A stretch of DNA of 64,000 bases from Methylobacterium sp. (GCF_019745455.1 NZ_JAIETD010000013.1:62001-126000), one strand, 5' to 3'. Positions 20,013 to 30,640 are shown, numbered from the stretch's first letter. Program-made: numbers and translations. The notes: generated from the letters alone by a model not told the origin.

Positions 20013-23000
20013 TTACGCCGCCTCCGGCGCTGCTCCGACGAGTTGGCGCGCCTGAAGCATCGACATCGGCTCGCCGAATGCGAAGCCCTGCGCGTACTCG
20101 CAGCCCAGATCGGCCAGAGCCTGGGCATCGGCCTCGGATTCCGCGCCTTCCGCCACAATGGCGAGTCCGAGTTCCTGGGCCATCTTCACGATCGACCGCA
20201 GGATGACGGTCTGACCCGTGGCGATCTGGCGGACGAAGGACTGATCGATCTTGATCGTGTCGAAGGGGAAGCGCTGGAGGTAGGAGAGTGCCGAGTAACC
20301 GGTCCCGAAATCGTCGAGGGACAGGCCGGCGCCGAGATCGTGGATCCGCGTCAGCATCTGCGCGGCATATTCGGGGTTCTCCATCACCAGGCTCTCGGTG
20401 AGTTCAAGCTTGAGCGAGCCCGGCAGGACGCCGGAGCGCGCCAGAACCGTCTTCACGTCATGCAGCAGATCGTGGCGCAGGAGCTGACGTGAGGACACGT
20501 TGACGGAGGCGAAGATCGGCGGCTCGACATCGAGGGATCGCTGCCAGGCGGCGAGCTCGATCGCGGTTCGCTCCAGCACGAAGATGCCGAGATTGACGAT
20601 GAACCCGGTCTCCTCGGCAATGGGAATGAACTTGACCGGGGGGATGCGCCCGAGCTTCGGGTGGTCCCACCGCAGCAGGGCCTCGAAACCGGCCACAGTC
20701 CGGTCCTCCAGCCGTACGATCGGCTGGAACAGCACCTTCATCTCGTTGCGTTCGAGGGAACGGCGCAGGTCGCTTTCCAGCATCAGGCGGTCGCTGCGCT
20801 CGTTGCGCATGTTGGCACGGAACACCTCCGAGCGGTCACCGCCCTGGCGCTTGGCCTGGATCATCGCGATCTCGGCGTTCTTGAAGACCTCCTCGCGCTT
20901 AAGGTTCGCGCCGGATTCGTGCAGCGCGATGCCGACGGAGACCGTCAGGAACAGTTCGCGCTCGGCATAGGTGATCGGCGTTGCAATCGCTTTCCGGATC
21001 ATCTCGGCGAAGGCGATGATCCTGTCGGGCTCACGTTCGGAGAGCAGGATCAGGCCGAACTCGTCTCCGGCGATGCGGGCGAGGGTGTCCTGCGGTCGCA
21101 GAAGACGGCCGAGGCGGCGCGACAGGGTCAGGAGAATCGAGTCGCCGGCCGACAGGCCGATGGCATCGTTGACGGTCTTGAACCGATCGAGGTCGAGGAC
21201 GATCGTCGTCGGCTTGAGGCGCGGGTCCTGGCTGGCGAAGGCGAGGGCCGCATCGAGACGATCGTAGAAGAGCTCGCGGTTCGGCAAGCCGGTCAGGCTG
21301 TCGTGGACCGCATCGTGGAGCAGACGCTCCTCGGCGGATTTGACCTCGGTGACGTCGGCGATCGTGCCGACGATCCTGGCCACCTCGCCATCGATGCCGA
21401 TGACCGGCCGGGCCTTGAGGCGATACCAGTGATAGGCGCCGACCTGCGAGCGGAGGCGGAAATCGTGGAGGATGCGGCCGCGCCGTTCCTCGATCACGGT
21501 GTCCAGGGCGGCGGAATACCGCTCCACGTCGAACGGGTGGAGGAGGGCGAGCCAGTTCGCGGCCGGTCCTTCGAGAGCGCCGCGCTTGAGACCGAGTTGG
21601 CCTTCGATCTCCTGTCCGGCAAAGACACGGTCTCCCGGCACATCCCAATCGAAGACGACGTCGCCCGACCCGGTCAGCGCCAGCGCCCGGCGCTCGGTAT
21701 CGGAGACGAGGGCATGGGTGAGGCCGCCGCCCGCGAAGGCGTGCTGCATCACCGTGAAGCCGATCAGCATGACGATGAGGACGAGGCCGCCGATCAGGGC
21801 GGGCTGGACCAGATCGCTTCCGATCTGACCGGTGATGGCGAAGCCCGCAGCCACCACCCACACCATCAGGAGGGCCCAGGTCGGCACCAGCAGGATGGCC
21901 CGGTCGTAGCCGTTATGTGCCGCCAGATAGACGATCAGCAGGAGCCCGACGGCGGCGACCGCGGCGATCGAGATCCGCGCGACTCCCGCAGCCACCGGCG
22001 GGTCGAACACGGCAAGTCCGACGAGGCCGGCCAGAAAGGCGAGCCAGAAGAACGCGACGTGGCTGTAGCGAACGTGCCACCGGCTGAGGTTGAGATAGGC
22101 GAACAGGAAGACGAGGAGCGTCGCCCCCAGGATCGCTTCGGCAGAGGCGCGATAGACCCTTTCGGCTACCTCGGTGAGCGGGAAGATCCGCTGCAGGAAG
22201 CCGAAATCGATGCAGGCATAGGCGAGCACCGACCAGGCGAGCGCCGCAGAGGCGGGGAAGATGATTGCTCCCTTCACCACGAAGATGATGGTGAGGAACA
22301 GGGCCAGGAGCCCGGCGATTCCGATAATGATGCCCTTGTAGAGCGTCAGGCCGGTGGACTTCTTGCGATAGGCCTCCTGGTCCCAGAGGTAGACCTGGGG
22401 AATGTTGGGGCCACGCAACTCAGCCACGAAGGTTACGGTCGCGCCGGGGTCGACGGTGATCATGAACTGATCGGCTTCGGGATTGTCCTCGCGCTCAGGG
22501 CGGATGCCCTGGCTCGCCGTGATAGCGGCGATGCGAGATCCACCGAGATCCGGCCAGACCACCCCGGAGCCGACGAGCCGGAAATGCGGCGCGACCAGGA
22601 GCCGGTCGATCTGTTCGTCGGTATCGTTTGTGAGAGCGAACACCATCCAGTCGGGGCGGGCGCCGGTGTCGCGCGCCTTCACCACGATGCGGCGGACGAT
22701 GCCGTCCTTGCCCGGAGCGGTCGAGATCTGGATGAGGTCGCCGTCCGAGCGGTAACGCTCGATCATCGACGTCAGGTCGATGGCCGGCGCATCGAGGGTA
22801 AGACGCACGGCTTCCACGGCCCAGGTATCCCGGCTCGTCGCCAGGACAGAGAGGATGGCCGTTACGAGCACGGCCAGGGCGAGGAAGGCTTTACGCAACG
22901 GGCGGGTTTTCCGGCCGGAGTGGGTGTCCCGGCATCTACGGCTTAGGTTGCCCCGAGTCGTATCGATGGGGCGTTGGGCGAGCAAGGCGCAGTGCAGCGT

Positions 23001-23126
23001 CCAGTCCGACCACCCACCGTTTCGTGAGCGCCCGACACGGTTCGATCGCGCTCCTTTGCGGCTAAAACAAGCCGCGTCGGCCTCGCCTGACTCGGTCATC
23101 GTTGACGATGCCGTTGGATCGCTCAA
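20013..23126 (-). CDS. Membrane 7TM-PAS-GGDEF-EAL cyclic-di-GMP signalling protein
   Basis: DSLTGLPNRELFYDRLD, RPQDTLARIAGDEF (I-site RxxD + AGDEF), GFEALLRWDHP, ELTES, DDFGTGYSALSYL and IVAEGAESEAD; multiple N-terminal hydrophobic helices. The listed start is a TTG; a start near 22.9 kb (LRKAFLALAVL) is also plausible. Confidence 0.88.
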   Translation of the reverse strand: MSDPTASSTMTESGEADAACFSRKGARSNRVGRSRNGGWSDWTLHCALLAQRPIDTTRGNLSRRCRDTHSGRKTRPLRKAFLALAVLVTAILSVLATSRDTWAVEAVRLTLDAPAIDLTSMIERYRSDGDLIQISTAPGKDGIVRRIVVKARDTGARPDWMVFALTNDTDEQIDRLLVAPHFRLVGSGVVWPDLGGSRIAAITASQGIRPEREDNPEADQFMITVDPGATVTFVAELRGPNIPQVYLWDQEAYRKKSTGLTLYKGIIIGIAGLLALFLTIIFVVKGAIIFPASAALAWSVLAYACIDFGFLQRIFPLTEVAERVYRASAEAILGATLLVFLFAYLNLSRWHVRYSHVAFFWLAFLAGLVGLAVFDPPVAAGVARISIAAVAAVGLLLIVYLAAHNGYDRAILLVPTWALLMVWVVAAGFAITGQIGSDLVQPALIGGLVLIVMLIGFTVMQHAFAGGGLTHALVSDTERRALALTGSGDVVFDWDVPGDRVFAGQEIEGQLGLKRGALEGPAANWLALLHPFDVERYSAALDTVIEERRGRILHDFRLRSQVGAYHWYRLKARPVIGIDGEVARIVGTIADVTEVKSAEERLLHDAVHDSLTGLPNRELFYDRLDAALAFASQDPRLKPTTIVLDLDRFKTVNDAIGLSAGDSILLTLSRRLGRLLRPQDTLARIAGDEFGLILLSEREPDRIIAFAEMIRKAIATPITYAERELFLTVSVGIALHESGANLKREEVFKNAEIAMIQAKRQGGDRSEVFRANMRNERSDRLMLESDLRRSLERNEMKVLFQPIVRLEDRTVAGFEALLRWDHPKLGRIPPVKFIPIAEETGFIVNLGIFVLERTAIELAAWQRSLDVEPPIFASVNVSSRQLLRHDLLHDVKTVLARSGVLPGSLKLELTESLVMENPEYAAQMLTRIHDLGAGLSLDDFGTGYSALSYLQRFPFDTIKIDQSFVRQIATGQTVILRSIVKMAQELGLAIVAEGAESEADAQALADLGCEYAQGFAFGEPMSMLQARQLVGAAPEAA

Positions 23127-24430
23127 GCGGCCTGAAGGGCCTGCCTCACATGCTCCAACGTGGGGAGTTTCTTGATGGGTCCGATCGCCGAAAGCGTCGG
23201 TGCGCCCTGAAGGAGCCGCCGCCCGGCCGCGCGCACATCCTCGACGGTGATCGCGTCGACCTTGGCGATGACATCCGCTGCCGGAATAACCTTACCCCAG
23301 GCCAGAAGCTGACGGGCATTGCGTTCGATGCGGCCGCCCGGCGTCTCCAACGCTGAGAGGAGCGAGACCTTGAGCTGTGCCTTTGCGCGGACGATCTCGA
23401 CCGTGTCGATATCGGATACGGCCTTCACTGTCTCCGACAGGGTGACATCGACGAGTTGCGCGAGGTCGGCGCCGGATGTGCCCGCCCCGATTCCGAACAG
23501 GCCGCAATCCGAGAACGGCCAGTGGAAGGACTGGATCTCGTAGGCCAGCCCACGGGTCTCGCGGACCTCGTGCCAGAGCCGTGAAGTCAATCCCCCTCCG
23601 AGGATTTGCGCGAACATGTGGAGGGCGTAGTAGCCGTCGTCGCGGAATGACAGACCGGGCAGGCCGATGACGACGTTGGCCTGTTCGAGCTTCTTCGAGA
23701 GGCGTCGCTCGCCGCCGCGATAGATTCCCGGCACGGCCTCCGGTGCCTTGGCTGCCTTCATGCTCCCGAAGTGGCGCTCGGCCGCCTCGACGATCGCGTC
23801 GTGGGCAACGGCGCCCGCCGCCGCGACGACGATCCGTTCAGGCGTGTATTCGCGCTCGAGATAGGCCGAGATGGCGTTCCGGTCGAAGCTCTTGATGGTG
23901 GCTGGGGTGCCGATGATCGGACGGCCGATCGGCTGCTCCGGGAAGGCGGCCTCGGTGAAGGCTTCGTAGACGACGTCGTCGGGCGTATCCTCGATTGCTG
24001 CGTATTCCTGCAGAATGACGCCCTTCTCGCGGGCGAGCTCGCCCGGATCGAACAGCGAGTTCGTCAGGATGTCGCCGAGGACGTCGAAGGCGACGCCGAC
24101 ATCCTCGCCGAGGACGCGGGCACTGTAGCTGGTGCCTTCCGCGCTCGTGGCCGCGTTGATGTCGCCACCGACATCCTCGATCTCCTCGGCGATGCGGCGG
24201 GCCGAACGGGTCGCGGTGCCTTTGAACGCCATGTGCTCGATGAGGTGGCTAAGGCCGTGCTCGTCCGAGCGTTCATGGCGAGAGCCGGCTCCGACCCAGA
24301 CGCCGAGCGTCGCCGTCGCAACCCCCGGCATCGCCTCGGTGACTACCGTCAGGCCGTTGTCGAGCCGTGTCACCTTGAGATCGGGTGAGGCACCGTGCGT
24401 GGCGAAATGCTGGTTCATACGGTTGAACAT
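23123..24430 (-). CDS. M16 family zinc metallopeptidase (mitochondrial processing peptidase-like)
   Basis: HxxEH in GLSHLIEHMAFKGT, GGDINAATSAEGTSY and GGGLTSRLWHEVRETRGLAYEI. Confidence 0.9.
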   Translation of the reverse strand: MFNRMNQHFATHGASPDLKVTRLDNGLTVVTEAMPGVATATLGVWVGAGSRHERSDEHGLSHLIEHMAFKGTATRSARRIAEEIEDVGGDINAATSAEGTSYSARVLGEDVGVAFDVLGDILTNSLFDPGELAREKGVILQEYAAIEDTPDDVVYEAFTEAAFPEQPIGRPIIGTPATIKSFDRNAISAYLEREYTPERIVVAAAGAVAHDAIVEAAERHFGSMKAAKAPEAVPGIYRGGERRLSKKLEQANVVIGLPGLSFRDDGYYALHMFAQILGGGLTSRLWHEVRETRGLAYEIQSFHWPFSDCGLFGIGAGTSGADLAQLVDVTLSETVKAVSDIDTVEIVRAKAQLKVSLLSALETPGGRIERNARQLLAWGKVIPAADVIAKVDAITVEDVRAAGRRLLQGAPTLSAIGPIKKLPTLEHVRQALQAA

Positions 24431-24497
24431 TCCTCATCGAAGAGGTGGTCACAGGCTGCGGACACACTGGCGGTGCGTCGGCTCGGAGCGGGGAAGG

Positions 24498-25904
24498 TCA
24501 GTTGGTGATCCGAGCGCGCTCACGGATGAACCGCTCCACCGCCGCCTGATCATTTGGCAAGCGCGAAAACAGTTCCTTGCGGTCCATCAGGTCGGCGAGG
24601 TGGGGCGGAAGGGACGGGCGCGGGCCCTTAATCGCTTGCGAGACCGCATCCGGGAACTTCGCCGGGTGAGCAGTGGCGAGGGCGACCACAGGCGTATGCG
24701 GATCACGCTCCAGCAGACGCCGGGCGGCATTGACGCCGATCGCGGTGTGAGGATCGAGGACATGTCCCGTCTGAGCATGGGTCTGGGCGATCTCGGCCAT
24801 CACGGCTTCTTCGGGAACGGCCGTGGCGTCGAACTCATCGCGAACGCTAGCAAGGACCGAGGGATCGAGGCTGAAGCCGCCCGATTGCTTGAGGCCGGCC
24901 ATGAGGCGACCGAGGCTCGATGAATCCCGGCCCAGGGCCTCGAACAGCAGCCGCTCGAAGTTCGACGAGATCTGGATGTCCATCGACGGCGACGTCGTCG
25001 GCTGGACGCCGCGGACCTCGTAGGCACCGTGTTCGAGGGTGCGGGCAAGGATGTCGTTGGCATTGGTGCCGATCATCAGCCGATCGATCGGCAGGCCCAT
25101 GCGCTTGGCGACCCAGCCAGCGAGAATGTCGCCGAAATTGCCGGTGGGAACCGCGAAGGAGACTGGGCGATGGGGACTGCCGAGTGCCACCGCGCTGGTG
25201 AAGTAATAGACCGACTGCGCGGCCACGCGCGCCCAGTTGATGGAATTCACGCCCGACAGGCGGACCTCGTCGGCAAAATCGCCGTGCTGGAACAGGGCTT
25301 TGACGATGTTCTGGCAATCGTCGAAATTGCCGTCGATGGCGATGGCATGGACGTTCGCGGCACCCACAGTCGTCATCTGCCTGCGCTGCACGTCGGACAC
25401 GCGGCCTTGCGGGTAGAGGATGAAGATGTCGACCTGGTCGAGCCCGCGGAAAGCCTCAACGGCAGCGCTGCCGGTATCGCCCGAGGTCGCGCCGACGATG
25501 GTCGCGCGGGAGCCACGAGTGCGCAGGACATGGTCCATCAGCCGCCCGAGAAGCTGCATCGCCACGTCCTTGAACGCGAGCGTCGGGCCATGGAAGAGTT
25601 CGAGCAGGAAGAGGTTGTCGTCGAGCTGCACCAGGGGGCAGACCGCCGGGTGGCGGAAGGTGGCGTAGGATTCCTCGATCATCCCGTCGAGCGCCACCTC
25701 CGCGATCTCGCCGTCGATCAGGGGGCGCAGAACGAGTTTTGCGGCGTCGGCGTAGCGGACGCCCGCCAATCCGGCGATGGCCTCGAGCGAGATCTGCGGC
25801 CAGGATTCCGGCACGTAGAGGCCGCCGTCGCGGGCAAGGCCCGCGAGCAAAGCATCGGAAAAGTTGAGTGGCGCCGCAGCGCCGCGGGTCGAGACGTGTA
25901 GCAA
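24498..25904 (-). CDS. thrC: Threonine synthase
   Basis: LFHGPTLAFKDVAMQLLG, ATSGDTGSAAVEAFRG and SFAVPTGNFGDILAGWVAKRMG. Confidence 0.95.
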   Translation of the reverse strand: MLHVSTRGAAAPLNFSDALLAGLARDGGLYVPESWPQISLEAIAGLAGVRYADAAKLVLRPLIDGEIAEVALDGMIEESYATFRHPAVCPLVQLDDNLFLLELFHGPTLAFKDVAMQLLGRLMDHVLRTRGSRATIVGATSGDTGSAAVEAFRGLDQVDIFILYPQGRVSDVQRRQMTTVGAANVHAIAIDGNFDDCQNIVKALFQHGDFADEVRLSGVNSINWARVAAQSVYYFTSAVALGSPHRPVSFAVPTGNFGDILAGWVAKRMGLPIDRLMIGTNANDILARTLEHGAYEVRGVQPTTSPSMDIQISSNFERLLFEALGRDSSSLGRLMAGLKQSGGFSLDPSVLASVRDEFDATAVPEEAVMAEIAQTHAQTGHVLDPHTAIGVNAARRLLERDPHTPVVALATAHPAKFPDAVSQAIKGPRPSLPPHLADLMDRKELFSRLPNDQAAVERFIRERARITN

Positions 25905-26003
25905 AGGGGCCTCCGGGAAGGGGCTCCGTCTACACGATGTCAGCGGGCGTGTCGAAAAGCTGAATGGCTTGAACGCCAGAAAGGTACATCGCCCTATCGC
26001 CAG

Positions 26004-26420
26004 TCACGCCGCGCTGCCAGGCGCCTTCACCAGCTTGCAGCCGTTGATCCGCCACGCTCCGTCTGACTGCTTCTCCAGGCTGTAGAGCGCCATCCAATCG
26101 ACGCCCTCCTCGTCCTGAAGGGACACGCCGAGTGCCATGCCGTCTTCGCCTGCAGGCTCGATACGATCGACGCTGAAGCGGCGCGCCCGATAGACTGGCT
26201 TATAGCCGCTCCGCACCATGGCGATGAAGCTGTCGGGCGAGGGAAACATGCTTTGAATCGCGGGAGCGGCCTGAGCGTAAGCGGTGGCCGCATCGTCCTT
26301 GCGGAATGCCTCGATTTGGCGTTCCACGGTAGCCCGAGCCTGGGACTGGGCAGCTTCGTCGGCGGCGAATGTCGGCCCGCTCAGGAAGGCGAGCACGAAT
26401 AAAGCGAGAACGGCGCGCAT
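26004..26420 (-). CDS. DUF4864-like secreted protein
   Basis: Signal peptide MRAVLALFVLAFLSGPTFAA, then a NTF2/DUF4864-like fold region ending WRINGCKLVKAPG. ATG at 26420. Confidence 0.65.
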   Translation of the reverse strand: MRAVLALFVLAFLSGPTFAADEAAQSQARATVERQIEAFRKDDAATAYAQAAPAIQSMFPSPDSFIAMVRSGYKPVYRARRFSVDRIEPAGEDGMALGVSLQDEEGVDWMALYSLEKQSDGAWRINGCKLVKAPGSAA

Positions 26421-26526
26421 GACACCCTCCGCGTGAAAGTCGGCAACCGATGACGAGAGTAGAGCGGCAGGCCGCCTTGGCAACGAAGAACTGGCCAGCA
26501 AGAGGCTTGCCAATACAGGCGTTATG

Positions 26527-27285
26527 TCACGCCGGGGCCGCCTCCTTCAACCGAAGCCAGGCAAAGACGCCGAAGACGCCGATAAGGCAGCCGGCGATAC
26601 CAAACCAGGTGAAGGCGTATTGCAGGTGATTGTTGGGCAGGTCGACCCGCAATTGGCCGCCCTTCGGCCAGCCGCCGGGATTGGAGGTCGCATCCGCTTC
26701 GATGAGGAAGGGCGGAACATCGGCGATCCCCTTCGCGGCGGCGATGCCGGCGATATCGCGGTTGTACCATTCGCCGCGAGCCGGGTCCGGAGCTGGGACG
26801 AACATCGTCCGCGGCTCGGAACCACGCAGGATGCCGGTGACCGTGACTTCGCCTGAGACCTGGCCGGCCGAGCGCCGGGCCGGATCCTTCAACTCAGTCC
26901 GGATGAATCCACGGTTGACCAGTACCGTGCCGCCGTCGTCGCGAACGAGGGGCGTCACGACGTAGAAACCCTGCTGCGCGCGTCCGGGCGTCGAACCTGC
27001 AGCGAGGCCGTGGACGAGGGTCTCCTTGTCATGGAAGAAGCTTCCGGTGACGCGGACACGCCGGAACTCATCGGAAGCGGGGTTCCAATCCCGCGGCGCG
27101 GGGAGGCTTGCCGGCGGCTCGACGCGGGACCGCGCGATGATCTGGGCGATCAGCGCCTCTTTCTCCGCCTTGCGCTGAAGCTGCCAAGTCCCGAGACCGA
27201 GCAGGATCGCCAGCACGATGCCGGCCGCGAGCGCTGGGATCGTAAGGCTGGCCAGGGGGTTCTGCCGCCCGGTCGCCTCGTTCAC
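26527..27285 (-). CDS. surf1: SURF1 family cytochrome oxidase biogenesis protein
   Basis: LGTWQLQRKAEKEALI, VLVNRGFI and NNHLQYAFTWFGIA; lies within the cta cluster. Confidence 0.9.
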   Translation of the reverse strand: MNEATGRQNPLASLTIPALAAGIVLAILLGLGTWQLQRKAEKEALIAQIIARSRVEPPASLPAPRDWNPASDEFRRVRVTGSFFHDKETLVHGLAAGSTPGRAQQGFYVVTPLVRDDGGTVLVNRGFIRTELKDPARRSAGQVSGEVTVTGILRGSEPRTMFVPAPDPARGEWYNRDIAGIAAAKGIADVPPFLIEADATSNPGGWPKGGQLRVDLPNNHLQYAFTWFGIAGCLIGVFGVFAWLRLKEAAPA

Positions 27286-27647
27286 CGGAAGCGTCCCTGC
27301 TCGGCCTTGTTGGCGAACTGCAACGCTGCCAGCACACCCTTGAGCGGGCGGACCAGCAGCAGGCTAAGGCCGACCGATAGTCCACCGCCGACGAGCGCAT
27401 GGACCCACATCGGCGGCTCGTAGGTGATCTCCAGCCAGAGCGCGATGCCTACCACCACCACGCCCACGATCGACATGACGAAGAAGGCCGGCCCATCTCC
27501 CGAGTTGAAGCCGGAATAGTCCAGGCCGCAGGCCTCGCACGAGGGGCGGAAGGTCAGGAATCCATCGAACATGTGTCCGCGGCCGCAGCGTGGGCAGCTT
27601 CCGCGCAGGCCGGCTGAAACCGGGGAGGGGGTCTGGCTTTCGTTCAA
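27282..27647 (-). CDS. DUF983 family zinc-ribbon membrane protein
   Basis: LRGSCPRCGRGHMFDGFLTFRPSCEACGLDYSGFNSGDGPAFFVM. Probable TTG start at 27647. Confidence 0.85.
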   Translation of the reverse strand: MNESQTPSPVSAGLRGSCPRCGRGHMFDGFLTFRPSCEACGLDYSGFNSGDGPAFFVMSIVGVVVVGIALWLEITYEPPMWVHALVGGGLSVGLSLLLVRPLKGVLAALQFANKAEQGRFR

Positions 27648-27729
27648 GGCGTCATGCTCCTCGGCCCGGCTGCACGCGCAGAGTCCGGGCCATGTCGTTG
27701 GATATGGGACGTCAACGACGCCACCACGC

Positions 27730-27757
27730 GAAAAGGGCGGCTCACGCCGCCCTTTTC
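27730..27757. terminator. Hairpin downstream of ctaE
   Basis: GAAAAGGGCGGC-TCAC-GCCGCCCTTTTC perfect 12-bp stem with A/T-rich base, in the ctaE-DUF983 gap. Confidence 0.75.
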
Positions 27758-27796
27758 CTGAAATTCCGACGATGACCTCGCGCGTCGCGAGACCGC

Positions 27797-28648
27797 TCAG
27801 TGAGCCGAGGGCCCGGCGCCCCAGACGTAGATCGAGGCGAACAGGAACAGCCAGACCACGTCGACGAAGTGCCAATACCAGGCAGCGAACTCGAAGCCGA
27901 GATGCTGCTGGGTGGTCATCTGGCCGAGGTAGATCCGATAGAGGCAAACGGCCAGGAAGATGGTCCCGATGATGACGTGCGCGCCATGAAAGCCCGTCGC
28001 CATGAAGAAGGTCGACGAGTAGATGCTGCCCGAGAAGCCGAAATGGGCGTGGCTGTACTCGTAAGCCTGGCAGGCGGTGAACAGCACGCCGAGGATGATC
28101 GTCAGCCACAGGCCGTATTTCAGGCCCTTCCGGTCGCCATGCAGAAGTGCATGGTGCGCCCAGGTGATGGTGGTGCCGGAGGTGAGCAGGATCAGGGTGT
28201 TGAGGAGCGGCAGATGCCAGGGATCGAAGGCCTCGATACCCTTTGGTGGCCATGTGCCGCCGGTGAAGGCGAGACGGGAGGCCTGGATCGGGTCGGCCGT
28301 GTAGAGCGCGGCCTCGAAATAGGCCCAGAACCACGCGGCGAAGAACATCACCTCGGAGGCGATGAACATGATCATGCCATAGCGGTGATGGAGCTGGACG
28401 ACGCGGGTATGGTCGCCGCTATTGGCCTCGTGGACGACGTCCTTCCACCATGCCAGCATGGTGTAGAGCACCCCGAGGGTGCCGGCGCCGAACACGTAGG
28501 GACCGATCGCCAGATTGCCGATGGTAAGGCTCTTCATCCAGAAAACGGCACCGAACGCCATCAGGAAGCCGGAAAAGGCGCCGATGAGCGGCCAAGGGCT
28601 CGGGTTCAGGATGTGGTAGTCGTGATTCTTGGCGTGCGCCTCGGCCAT
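27797..28648 (-). CDS. ctaE: Cytochrome c oxidase subunit III
   Basis: [34 protein letters not shown] and [24 protein letters not shown] at 28648. Confidence 0.97.
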   Translation of the reverse strand: MAEAHAKNHDYHILNPSPWPLIGAFSGFLMAFGAVFWMKSLTIGNLAIGPYVFGAGTLGVLYTMLAWWKDVVHEANSGDHTRVVQLHHRYGMIMFIASEVMFFAAWFWAYFEAALYTADPIQASRLAFTGGTWPPKGIEAFDPWHLPLLNTLILLTSGTTITWAHHALLHGDRKGLKYGLWLTIILGVLFTACQAYEYSHAHFGFSGSIYSSTFFMATGFHGAHVIIGTIFLAVCLYRIYLGQMTTQQHLGFEFAAWYWHFVDVVWLFLFASIYVWGAGPSAH

Positions 28649-28785
28649 CGAAACTGCTCTCCTCGCCCCTGCCCTTGAGCCGCTTGCGGCAACGGGCCTT
28701 TCATCCATCCAGAGGATCGCGCGATGCCCGATCCCTCTCCCCGAACCCATAATGCGACGAGCGTGACCTTGTCACGCCGACGGCA

Positions 28786-29397
28786 TCAGAAATTCGACTT
28801 CGTCCCCGTGCCGCTTGGTGTCGCAAGCGCGGCCGTGGGCTGGCCGTTCTTCGACGCGAAGTATGTGTAGGACAAGGTCATCTCGCTCCACTGCGCCGTA
28901 TTCGAGTCTTTGCGGACATCCGGGTCGATGTAAAACACCACCGGAAATTCCATGGTCTCGCCAGGCTGCAGGGTCTGCTCGTTAAAGCAGAAGCATTGAA
29001 TCTTGAAGAAATATCCGCCCATCAGGGCCGGCTGGACGTTGAACGTTGCGATGCCGGTGGTGGGTGTCGTCCCGACGTTCTTGACCCGGAAGAATACGGT
29101 CTTGGTCTCACCCAGCTTCGCGGTGACCTCGCGTACCTCGGATTGGAAACGCCAAGGGAGCGACGGAGCGACGTTCGTATCGAAGCGGACGACCATGCTG
29201 TCGTCGCTTGCAACCGCGCTTGAAGCATCCGCGCGGCGGGGTGTGCCATCGAAACCGGTGGCCTTGCAGAACAGGTCATAGAGTGGCGACGAAGCGAACG
29301 CCAAGCCGCCCATCGTCAAGACGAGGGCGACGCAGGCGAAAGCCGTGCGTGCCGCCGGGGTATTTCCAGCCGATCCGGACCTCGAGCTCTCCGACAT
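28786..29397 (-). CDS. ctaG: Cytochrome c oxidase assembly protein CtaG/Cox11
   Basis: PLYDLFCKATGFDGTPRR, KIQCFCFNEQTLQPGE and FYIDPDV. Confidence 0.95.
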   Translation of the reverse strand: MSESSRSGSAGNTPAARTAFACVALVLTMGGLAFASSPLYDLFCKATGFDGTPRRADASSAVASDDSMVVRFDTNVAPSLPWRFQSEVREVTAKLGETKTVFFRVKNVGTTPTTGIATFNVQPALMGGYFFKIQCFCFNEQTLQPGETMEFPVVFYIDPDVRKDSNTAQWSEMTLSYTYFASKNGQPTAALATPSGTGTKSNF

Positions 29398-29407
29398 CCT
29401 ATTTTCC

Positions 29408-29584
29408 TCAGAGCGGACGGTTGAGGACTTGCGGCCCCAACTTGGCGATCGTCAGGACGTAGAAGATAAGCACCAGGGTACCGAGCACGACGGCGATGGC
29501 GAGCGAGCGCTTGCGCCTTCGCTCAGCCTGAACCGCGTCCAACGACTTCGGCGCGACCTCGTTTCCCTTGGGTCCGCGGCTCAT
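29408..29584 (-). CDS. Small single-TM CoxF-like protein (58 aa)
   Basis: [58 protein letters not shown]; overlaps the ctaB stop and lies between ctaB and ctaG as in typical alphaproteobacterial cta clusters. Confidence 0.8.
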   Translation of the reverse strand: MSRGPKGNEVAPKSLDAVQAERRRKRSLAIAVVLGTLVLIFYVLTIAKLGPQVLNRPL

Positions 29585-30546
29585 GCCAAGACCCCGCGGA
29601 AAAGGCCGAGGCCGTGCTCGGCGAGGAGCGCTGAGAACAGCAGGAACAGATAGAGGATCGAGAAACCGAACATCCCCAACGCCGCCCGCTTCTCCGCCTC
29701 GCCCTCGCGGTTGCGCATCACATGCACGCTGAAGGCGATCATGCCGAGTCCGCCGAGGAGACCGGTGATGCCATAGAGTAGGCCTCCGAAGCCGAGCGCC
29801 ACCGGTGCGAGTCCGATGGGAAACAGCAGCAGCGAGTAGCCGAGGATCTGACGGCGTGTCGAAACCGGGCCGGCCACGTTCGGCATCATCGGTATGCCGG
29901 CCTTCGCGTATTCGCCCGCCTTGATAAGGGCCAGCGCCCAGAAATGCGGCGGTGTCCAGATGAAGATGATCAGGAACAGGACGATCGATTCGATGCCGAC
30001 GGTACCGCTCACCGCGGCCTGTCCGATGATCGGGGGGAGGGCGCCGGCAGCGCCTCCGATGACGATGTTCTGCGGCGTCGCCCGCTTCAGCCACATCGAA
30101 TAGATCACCGCGTAGAATACGATGGTGAAGGCGAGGAGCCCAGCCGCGAGCCAGTTGGCTGCGAGCCCCAGGATCATCACTGACCCCGCCGACAGGACGA
30201 GGCCGAAGGCGAGCGCTTCGCCGGGCTGGATGCGGCCATCCGGAATCGGGCGCTTGGCAGTGCGGGTCATCACCGCGTCGATATCAGCATCCCACCACAT
30301 GTTGAGGCAGCCAGACGCACCGGCGCCGACCGCGATCATCAGGAGAGAGATCGTCGCCACGACTGGCTGGACGTGGACATGGGAGACCACCATGCCGACC
30401 AGCGCCGTGAAGATGACGAGCACCATCACGCGCGGCTTGAGCAGGGCGAAGAAATCCGAGACCTCGCCTTGTCCGGGAGATGCTGCGAAGGTCTGAGGCT
30501 CGACGTCAGCGGAAAAGCTGTTCGACAGGCTCGTCATGGGCACCAT
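29581..30546 (-). CDS. ctaB: Protoheme IX farnesyltransferase
   Basis: [39 protein letters not shown] and [26 protein letters not shown]. Confidence 0.96.
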   Translation of the reverse strand: MVPMTSLSNSFSADVEPQTFAASPGQGEVSDFFALLKPRVMVLVIFTALVGMVVSHVHVQPVVATISLLMIAVGAGASGCLNMWWDADIDAVMTRTAKRPIPDGRIQPGEALAFGLVLSAGSVMILGLAANWLAAGLLAFTIVFYAVIYSMWLKRATPQNIVIGGAAGALPPIIGQAAVSGTVGIESIVLFLIIFIWTPPHFWALALIKAGEYAKAGIPMMPNVAGPVSTRRQILGYSLLLFPIGLAPVALGFGGLLYGITGLLGGLGMIAFSVHVMRNREGEAEKRAALGMFGFSILYLFLLFSALLAEHGLGLFRGVLA

Positions 30547-30640
30547 GGCTCAACGTTCGATCTTGGAAGTGTCGGGAGTCGCCACCTCGCGACATCCGTT
30601 CACGGACCAGCGGGCTTGGCCGTACGATCCGTCTTAAAGA

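Noticed and set aside
20661-22946. 761-aa plus-strand ORF antisense to the GGDEF-EAL gene
   Set aside because: Shadow ORF with biased charged composition and no motifs; the opposite strand encodes clear PAS/GGDEF/EAL signatures.
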